Assembly (NCBI RefSeq): GCF_003550065.1 | Contig: NZ_QXDC01000005.1 | Span: forward strand, 62,001-126,000 | Source of the DNA: Hephaestia caeni | GTDB lineage: Bacteria > Pseudomonadota > Alphaproteobacteria > Sphingomonadales > Sphingomonadaceae | Length of the DNA stretch: 64,000 bases | Direction of reading: 5' to 3' | Shown here: positions 58,487 to 64,000 of the stretch, piece after piece | Layout of the letters: every line of letters begins with the position of its first letter | Numbering within the stretch: the first letter of the stretch is position 1 | The notes under the pieces: model-generated | The model's database searches: none | Seen by the model: only the letters and a program-made list of their open reading frames with translations | What the model was told of the DNA's origin: nothing | Made by a program: the position numbers and the translations under genes

Positions 58487-59665
58487 ATGTTCCTGAACCT
58501 TCTCGATGAGCTGCGCGCCGCCGGCATCCCGGCCAGCCTCAAGGAGCATCTCACATTGCTCGAGGCGCTCGACCGCGAGGTCGTCGAGCGCAGCCCCGAG
58601 CAATTCTATTACCTCGCCCGCGCCACCTATGTGAAGGACGAAGGCCTGCTCGATCGCTTCGATCAGGTGTTCGCGAAGGTCTTCAAGGGCGTCGCCACCC
58701 GTTACGGCACCGAGACTCCCGACATCCCCGCCGATTGGCTGCGCGCGGTTGCAGAGAAATACCTCACGCCCGAGGAAATGGCGGCGATCGAAGCGCTCGG
58801 CTCGTGGGACGAGATCATGGAGACGCTCAAGAAGCGGCTCGAGGAACAGCAGGGCCGCCATCAGGGCGGCAACAAATGGATCGGCACCGGCGGCACCTCG
58901 CCCTACGGCAATTCGGGCTACAATCCCGAAGGCGTGCGGATCGGCGGCGAGAGCACGCACAAGCGCGCGCTCAAGGTGTGGGACCAGCGCGCGTTCAAGA
59001 ACCTCGACAACACCCGCGAACTGGGCACGCGCAACATCAAGCTGGCACTGCGCCGCCTGCGCCGCTTCGCACGCGAGGGCGCGGCCGACGAACTCGATCT
59101 CGACGCCACGGTCGAAGGCACCGCGCGGCAGGGCTGGCTCGATATCCGCATGCGGCCAGAGCGCCACAATGCCGTCAAGCTGTTGCTGTTTCTCGACGTC
59201 GGCGGCTCGATGGACCCGTTCGTCAAGCTCTGCGAGGAACTGTTCTCGGCCGCGACGAGCGAGTTCAAGAACCTCGAATTCTTCTATTTCCACAATTGCC
59301 CCTACGAAGGCGTGCGGAAGGACAACAAGCGCCGCTTCACCGAGCGTACGCCGACTGCCCAACTGCTCCACAAATTCGGCCACGACTACAAGCTCGTGTT
59401 CGTCGGCGATGCCTCAATGAGCCCCTATGAGATCACGCATCCCGGCGGCTCGGTCGAGCATATGAACGAGGAATCGGGCGCGGTGTGGATGCGCCGGCTC
59501 ACCAACACCTATCCATCGGCGGTGTGGCTCAATCCGGTGCCGCAGCCGCAATGGGGCTATTCGCAGAGCGTTCGGATCATCCGCGAATTGATGAACGATC
59601 GCATGTACCCGCTCACGCTTGGCGGGCTCGACGACGCAATGCGCGAGTTGACGCGGAAGCGATGA
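58487..59665 (+). CDS. CoxE-like VWA-domain protein, MoxR partner
   Basis: 392 residues. N-terminal MFLNLLDELRAAGIPASLKEHL typical of the CoxE/VWA-containing family; VWA core near residue 235 with the MIDAS-type LFLDVGGSMDPFVK and later VGDASMSPYEI. These proteins work with a MoxR ATPase, here 1.9 kb upstream on the same strand. Ends 65 bases before the Lys-rich gene. Confidence 0.88.
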   Translation: MFLNLLDELRAAGIPASLKEHLTLLEALDREVVERSPEQFYYLARATYVKDEGLLDRFDQVFAKVFKGVATRYGTETPDIPADWLRAVAEKYLTPEEMAAIEALGSWDEIMETLKKRLEEQQGRHQGGNKWIGTGGTSPYGNSGYNPEGVRIGGESTHKRALKVWDQRAFKNLDNTRELGTRNIKLALRRLRRFAREGAADELDLDATVEGTARQGWLDIRMRPERHNAVKLLLFLDVGGSMDPFVKLCEELFSAATSEFKNLEFFYFHNCPYEGVRKDNKRRFTERTPTAQLLHKFGHDYKLVFVGDASMSPYEITHPGGSVEHMNEESGAVWMRRLTNTYPSAVWLNPVPQPQWGYSQSVRIIRELMNDRMYPLTLGGLDDAMRELTRKR

Positions 59666-59730
59666 GCCGTCTGCGCGGGAACATTGCGCGCCCGTTCCGG
59701 TTGTATCGGAACAGGTAGGAGTTCGCAGCC

Positions 59731-60150
59731 ATGTCGCACATCCCGGAGTCAGCCATGCCCCACGCCAAGGCCCCGTCCAGCAACGACGACACGTTCAAGT
59801 CGAAGGCGCGCAAGGCCGTCGACAATGCCAGCAAAACCGCCAGAGCGACCGCGAAGAAGGTCTCGGAAAAGGCGAAATCGCTCGCCAAATCAGCGTCGAA
59901 GACCGCCAAATCCGCCGAGAAGAAGGCGATGGCCAATCCCGGCAAGACTGCCGCTGCGGTCGGCGCGGCCGTGGTCGCCGGCGCGGCGGCGGCAGCCGCC
60001 GCCTCGCCCAAGGTCCGCGCGAAGGTGACCGGCAAGAAAGCGCCCGCCAAGCCCGCGACGGCCAGGAAGGCATCGCCCGCGAAAAAGCCGGCGGCAAAGA
60101 AGCCCGCCGCGCGCAAGCCCGCGGCCAAAAAGGCGCCCGCGAAATCGTGA
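59731..60150 (+). CDS. histone H1-like Lys/Ala/Pro-rich protein
   Basis: 139 residues. N-terminal KSKARKAVDNASKTARATAKK helix, central hydrophobic Ala-rich stretch (TAAAVGAAVVAGAAAAAAAS), then a strongly basic KKPAAKKPAARKPAAKK tail like eukaryotic H1/bacterial AlgP-type tails. Nucleoid or membrane-nucleoid association is a composition-based guess. AGGAG lies 10 bases before the ATG at 59731; an ATG at 59755 is possible. A weak EcfG-like GGAAC-N16-GGTT is at 59678-59702. Confidence 0.65.
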   Translation: MSHIPESAMPHAKAPSSNDDTFKSKARKAVDNASKTARATAKKVSEKAKSLAKSASKTAKSAEKKAMANPGKTAAAVGAAVVAGAAAAAAASPKVRAKVTGKKAPAKPATARKASPAKKPAAKKPAARKPAAKKAPAKS

Positions 60151-60151
60151 A

Positions 60152-61348
60152 TCAGTAGAGCAGGAACGGACGGCGCGTTTCGGCCCAGGCGGCCTCGTCC
60201 GCCGTCGCCGCGCCGTCCAGATCGCCCGGCTCGGCAGCCTCGTCGTCGACCCATTCCCGCAATCCCGGCCCGCCGTTGATCACGTCGATCGCGAGCTTGT
60301 CGAGCACGTATTCGTACGGGAAATCGCGCCACAGCGGATAATCGGGATAGAGCGTTCGGATCGCCTTGAACGCCAGCGCCTGCACCCGCCACGGCTTGAA
60401 CGCATGATGATCGTAGCCCGGCCCCTCGGCATGGATCTGCACGCCGTTGCAGAGCTGCCCGACATGCTTGTGGAAGGTCGGCTGGAACCAGATGTCGCGC
60501 AACCGGCACCCCGAAAGCCATTCCGGCGCGAGCGCTTCCATTTCGGCCATCACCTTGCGCGCGTCGAGATCGGGCGCGCCGAACAATTCGAGCGGCCGCG
60601 TCGTCCCCCGCCCCTCGGAAAGCGTCGTGCCCTCGAGCATCACCGTGCCCGCATAATCGCGCGCCATGACGAGGTTGGGCGCATTGGGGCTCGGATTGAT
60701 CCAGATGCGCGCCGCCGGCCAGCCGAAGCCCGGCCCCGCCTCGGGCGCCCAGCCCTCCATCTCGATCACCCGGTACTCAACATCGAGCCCGAAATGATCG
60801 ACGAACCACCGCCCCAACTCGCCCATCGTCAGCCCATGCCGCATCGGCATCGGTCCCGCGCCGACGAAACTCTCCCATCCCGGCAGCAGCGCCAGCCCCT
60901 CGACCGGCCTGCCCACGGGATTGGGGCGATCGAGCACCCACACGCTCTTGCCGTACTTGGCGCCCGCTTCGAGCATGTAGAGCAGCGTCGTGATGAAAGT
61001 GTAGATGCGGCACCCCAGATCCTGGAGGTCGATCAGCACCACGTCGAACGCGCCCATCCATTCGGGCTTCGGCCGCCGCACCTCGCCATAGAGGCTGAAC
61101 ACCGGCATCCCGTAGGTCGGGTCGGTGAAGTCGGGCGACTCCATCATATTGTCCTGAAGGTCGCCCCGCACCCCGTGCTGCGGCCCGAACACCGCGGTGA
61201 TGTTCACCCCCGCCGCCATCAGCGCGTCGAGGCTGTGCGTCAGGTCTTCGGTCACCGATGCCGGATGCGCGAGCAACGCGACGCGCTTGCCATCAAGGCC
61301 AGCGCGCAGGGCGGGGTCGGCAAGCAGCCGATCGATACCGAACTTCAT
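60152..61348 (-). CDS. DUF1343 / NamZ-type exo-beta-N-acetylmuramidase
   Basis: 398 residues of the DUF1343 (YbbC/NamZ) family, whose Bacillus member removes terminal MurNAc from peptidoglycan fragments. Motifs: FGIDRLL, RVALLAHPASVT, FGPQHGVRGDLQDN, DLQDLGCRIYTFITTL, VLDRPNPVGRP, PLELFGAPDLDA. No signal peptide is seen at the annotated start, so a cytoplasmic location is possible. Its ATG overlaps the stop of the DOMON-like gene (ATGA). Confidence 0.9.
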   Translation of the reverse strand: MKFGIDRLLADPALRAGLDGKRVALLAHPASVTEDLTHSLDALMAAGVNITAVFGPQHGVRGDLQDNMMESPDFTDPTYGMPVFSLYGEVRRPKPEWMGAFDVVLIDLQDLGCRIYTFITTLLYMLEAGAKYGKSVWVLDRPNPVGRPVEGLALLPGWESFVGAGPMPMRHGLTMGELGRWFVDHFGLDVEYRVIEMEGWAPEAGPGFGWPAARIWINPSPNAPNLVMARDYAGTVMLEGTTLSEGRGTTRPLELFGAPDLDARKVMAEMEALAPEWLSGCRLRDIWFQPTFHKHVGQLCNGVQIHAEGPGYDHHAFKPWRVQALAFKAIRTLYPDYPLWRDFPYEYVLDKLAIDVINGGPGLREWVDDEAAEPGDLDGAATADEAAWAETRRPFLLY

Positions 61349-61893
61349 GGGGCGTCAGGTGCCGCGAGCCGGGCGACAAAGCAATCCCGCGCATGGAAAT
61401 CGGGCGTGCCCTCGGGATGCGCCAGCGCCCAAAGCGCCTTGGCGCCCGACATCTCCTCGATCACCATCGTCAGCCCGACCTCCCATAAGGGCGCTTGCGC
61501 GAGGCCATCGAGCCGCACCACCGCACTCATCCGCGCTTCGTCGGCGGTGCGCGAGAAATGCTGCCCGGTCACGATCGCGTCGGCGGCATTGCGCATCCCG
61601 TCGCGGTGGCCGTCGAAGGCGTAGATCGCGAACCGCGACGAGGGCGACAGATTATATTCGCGATAGCCGGCCGCGCCGCGCGCACCGATAAAAGCCTCGA
61701 AACAACTGTGCTGCCAGAGCAGATCAGCGAATTCGTGCGCCGCCGGCTCGGGCCAGCGCACGGCATCGATCGCGCCGCGCACGCGATAGTCGAGCCTCAG
61801 CACGCCACCGGCACCGCGCCGGGCATCAACGGCGATGCTGCGAACGGCGCTCCCGCGATGATCAGGGTGCGGAGTCAGATCGTAGGCCGGCAC
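61345..61893 (-). CDS. DOMON-like domain protein
   Basis: About 182 residues, beta-rich, with VLRLDYRVRG, LLWQHSCFEAFIG, YREYNLSPSSRFAIYAFDGHRDGM-type segments that I recognise as the DOMON-like/type 9 carbohydrate-binding fold. The start is uncertain: GTG at 61893 (GGAAG upstream) or a GTG at 61941 that would run closer to rimO. Coupled to the NamZ-type gene, so a sugar or peptidoglycan-fragment role is plausible but unproven. Confidence 0.7.
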   Translation of the reverse strand: MPAYDLTPHPDHRGSAVRSIAVDARRGAGGVLRLDYRVRGAIDAVRWPEPAAHEFADLLWQHSCFEAFIGARGAAGYREYNLSPSSRFAIYAFDGHRDGMRNAADAIVTGQHFSRTADEARMSAVVRLDGLAQAPLWEVGLTMVIEEMSGAKALWALAHPEGTPDFHARDCFVARLAAPDAP

Positions 61894-61946
61894 ATCGCTT
61901 CCATCTGGAAAATCCCCCGTCGATCGATTATGTGCGCGCACTTCTC

Positions 61947-63278
61947 ATGGCAACGCAACTTCCTCTTCCGCCCAAGGTGGGCATGGTGTCGCTCGGCTGT
62001 CCGAAGAATCTCGTCGATTCCGAGCGCATCCTGACCAAGCTCCGCTCCGACGGCTATCAGATGTCGCCCGATTATGCCGGCGCCGACGTCGTGCTCGTCA
62101 ACACATGCGGTTTCCTCGATTCCGCCAAGGAGGAGAGCCTGGAGGCGATCGGCGAGGCGATCGCGGAAAACGGCCGCGTCATCGTCACCGGCTGCATGGG
62201 CAAGGAAGCCGAGACGATCCGCGCGCGCTTCCCCGACGTGCTCGCCGTTACGGGGGCGCATCAATATGAGGACGTCGTGGGCGCCGTCCATGACGCGGCG
62301 CCGATGCCGCCCAACGCCTTCCTCAACCTCGTTCCCGAAAGCGGCCTCAAGCTCACGCCGCGGCACTACAGCTATCTGAAGATTTCGGAGGGCTGCAACC
62401 ACCGCTGCGCGTTCTGCATCATCCCCAGCCTGCGCGGCGATCTCGTCTCGCGCCGCCCCGACGCGATCCTGCGCGAGGCGGAGAAGCTGGTCGAGGCGGG
62501 GACGAAGGAACTGCTGGTCATCAGCCAGGACACTTCGGCCTACGGCGTCGACATCAAGCACCACCCGCGGACGTGGCACGGCCACGAGGTGCGTGCGCAC
62601 ATGACCGACCTCGCCCGTGAACTCGGCGGAATCGCGCCGTGGGTGCGGCTGCACTACGTCTACCCCTATCCGCACGTCGACCATGTCATCCCGCTGATGG
62701 CCGAGGGGCTGGTGCTCCCCTATCTCGACATCCCGTTCCAGCACGCCAGCCGCAGCGTGCTGAAAGCGATGCGCCGCCCCGCCAACGAGGCCAAGGTGCT
62801 CGAACGGATCAAGGGCTGGCGCGAGATCTGCCCCGACATCGCAGTGCGATCGACCTTCGTCGTCGGCTTCCCCGGCGAAACCGAGGACGATTTCCGCTAC
62901 CTGATGGACTGGCTGGAAGAAGCGCAGCTCGATCGCGTCGGCGCGTTCCGCTTCGAGCCGGTCGAGGGCGCCGCCGCCAACGCGCTTCCCGATCCTGTCC
63001 CCGAGGAGATCAAGGAAGAGCGCTACGCTCGGCTGATGGAACTCACCGCGCGGATTTCGGCCGAGAAGCTCGCCGTGAAGGTCGGCCGCACGCTCGACGT
63101 CATCATCGATGCGGTCGATGCCGAGAGCGGCGGCGCCACCGGCCGCTCCGAGGCCGATGCGCCCGAGATCGATGGCGAGGTCCATTTGCGCGACGCGGGC
63201 CATCTGGCGGTCGGCGACATCGTGCGCGTCGCGATCGAGGACGCCGATGCGCACGATCTGTTCGGCGTTCCCGCCTGA
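61947..63278 (+). CDS. rimO: ribosomal protein S12 methylthiotransferase
   Basis: Radical-SAM enzyme that adds a methylthio group to Asp89 of ribosomal protein S12. 443 residues. N-terminal UPF0004 domain with GMVSLGCPKNLVDSERIL (Cys) and VNTCGFLDSAKEES; radical-SAM CxxxCxxC in CNHRCAFCIIP; C-terminal TRAM domain. The ATG at 61947 is preferred to a GTG at 61932. Divergent from the DOMON-like gene. Confidence 0.96.
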   Translation: MATQLPLPPKVGMVSLGCPKNLVDSERILTKLRSDGYQMSPDYAGADVVLVNTCGFLDSAKEESLEAIGEAIAENGRVIVTGCMGKEAETIRARFPDVLAVTGAHQYEDVVGAVHDAAPMPPNAFLNLVPESGLKLTPRHYSYLKISEGCNHRCAFCIIPSLRGDLVSRRPDAILREAEKLVEAGTKELLVISQDTSAYGVDIKHHPRTWHGHEVRAHMTDLARELGGIAPWVRLHYVYPYPHVDHVIPLMAEGLVLPYLDIPFQHASRSVLKAMRRPANEAKVLERIKGWREICPDIAVRSTFVVGFPGETEDDFRYLMDWLEEAQLDRVGAFRFEPVEGAAANALPDPVPEEIKEERYARLMELTARISAEKLAVKVGRTLDVIIDAVDAESGGATGRSEADAPEIDGEVHLRDAGHLAVGDIVRVAIEDADAHDLFGVPA

Positions 63279-63352
63279 GAGCGTTACCATCGCAACTTCA
63301 CAGGCGGCGTGAAGGCGCTACAGTCGCCGCCGCACGCAAGCGGGAGAAAGCG

Positions 63353-64000
63353 GTGGCGAAGAAGGACGACGAGGCCGAAGCGCCGCAACGCTATCGCGCG
63401 CCCGCGCTCGACAAGGGGCTCGATATCCTCGAGCTGCTCGCCAGTGAGCCGCTGCCGATGACGCTGACCGCGATCGTCAACCGGCTCGAGCGATCGCATG
63501 GCGAACTGTTCCGCATGGTGCAGGTGCTCGAATATCGCGGCTATATCGAGCAGGACCGCGCCAGCGACGGCTATCGGCTCACCGACCAGCTTTTCTCGCT
63601 CGGGATGCAGCAGCCGCGCATCCAGAACCTCGTCGAGATCGCGCTGCCGATCATGCGGCAATTGACGATCGAGGTGGAGCAATCGTGCCACCTCGCGGTC
63701 CATACGCGCGGCCAGATGGCGGTGATCGCGCGGATGGAATCGAGCGAGCAACTCGGCTTCTCGGTCCGGGTCGGCTATCGCCGCGCGCTCCACGAATCGG
63801 CCTCGGGCGCGGTGCTCTACGCCTTCCAGCCGCCCGACATCCAGGAACGGTGGGAAAAGCTGCTCGATCCGCCGCTTCCCAAGGCCGCGCTCGAGGCATT
63901 CCGCGTCCACACCCGCGCCATCGCCAAACGCCAGGTCGAGCTGACGCCGAGCCGCTTCGTCGCCGGGATCACCGACATCTCGGCCCCGGTGATGCGCGGC
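63353..64000 (+). CDS. IclR-family transcriptional regulator (partial, runs off the window)
   Basis: 216 codons are visible without a stop. Start GTG at 63353 with GGGAG 7 bases upstream. Winged-helix HTH ALDKGLDILELLASEPLP then LTAIVNRLERSHGELFRMVQ, followed by the effector-binding domain (CHLAVHTRGQMAVIARME; YRRALHESASGAVLYAF; FVAGITDISAPVM). Regulates an unknown, probably downstream or unlinked catabolic gene; the 3' end lies beyond position 64000. Confidence 0.9.
   Translation, partial: MAKKDDEAEAPQRYRAPALDKGLDILELLASEPLPMTLTAIVNRLERSHGELFRMVQVLEYRGYIEQDRASDGYRLTDQLFSLGMQQPRIQNLVEIALPIMRQLTIEVEQSCHLAVHTRGQMAVIARMESSEQLGFSVRVGYRRALHESASGAVLYAFQPPDIQERWEKLLDPPLPKAALEAFRVHTRAIAKRQVELTPSRFVAGITDISAPVMRG

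Overview
The window is a GC-rich (roughly two-thirds G+C) chromosomal segment from an alphaproteobacterium, almost certainly a Sphingomonas-like member of the Sphingomonadales. The evidence is the gene content and order (carA-yqeY-dnaG-rpoD; eno-ftsB-pdhA-pdhB with an N-terminal lipoyl domain on E1 beta; gatC-gatA-gatB; Tad pilin genes), the protein families (DUF4153, DUF3089, DUF4168, DUF4170, DUF952), a perfect CtrA-type box, and the many short palindromic intergenic repeats typical of sphingomonads. It is dense housekeeping sequence with no prophage, insertion sequence, CRISPR array, rRNA or tRNA that I can see.

Layout: 1-1664 rRNA modification (RsuA/RluB-type pseudouridine synthase, rsmD). 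1693-5775 (minus) gatC-gatA-gatB plus a periplasmic cyclophilin. 5815-10737 membrane and envelope genes (DUF4153, DUF3089 hydrolase, DUF4168, ruvX, YkuD L,D-transpeptidase). 10812-13024 pyrB with a dihydroorotase homologue that has lost its metal ligands. 13045-17264 a ParA-type ATPase operon with a ribbon-helix-helix protein and a SPOR/TPR protein, facing a divergent SPOR/Sel1 protein. 17453-19253 serB and miaA, divergent with overlapping starts. 19347-26054 branched-chain amino-acid synthesis (ilvB, ilvN, ilvC, leuA; leuA has a Leu-rich leader peptide and hairpin) interrupted by YceI and TMEM175-family genes. 26193-31304 gyrA, DUF952, lysoplasmalogenase-like and trmFO. 32596-35278 Tad pilus minor components. 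35348-39678 (minus) eno, ftsB, pdhA, pdhB. 39825-41487 small Lys/Ala-rich, probably stress-related membrane-proximal proteins. 41870-48798 (minus) rhomboid, greA, carB, carA, with a FitAB toxin-antitoxin cassette lodged at the start of carB. 48934-53449 yqeY, dnaG, rpoD. 53942-59665 a Phd-like/PAS fusion protein, a MoxR ATPase and its CoxE-like VWA partner, with CHAP and RlpA cell-wall genes between them. 59731-64000 a histone-like Lys/Ala/Pro protein, a NamZ-type muramidase, a DOMON-like protein, rimO and the start of an IclR regulator.

The most notable structure is at carB. A fitA-fitB cassette is flanked by two copies of the first ~108 bp of carB (46301-46408 and 47131-47238, 102/108 identical). 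The distal copy still forms a TAATG junction with the gene after carA, so it looks like the original carB start. The cassette appears to have split carB and supplied a replacement 5' end. Other points worth a second look are the leucine leader of leuA, the pseudo-dihydroorotase beside pyrB, a CtrA box before the CHAP gene, a palindromic repeat between the apparent rlpA start and its lipoprotein signal, an apparent ATT start for serB, and a Phd-like domain fused to PAS domains.
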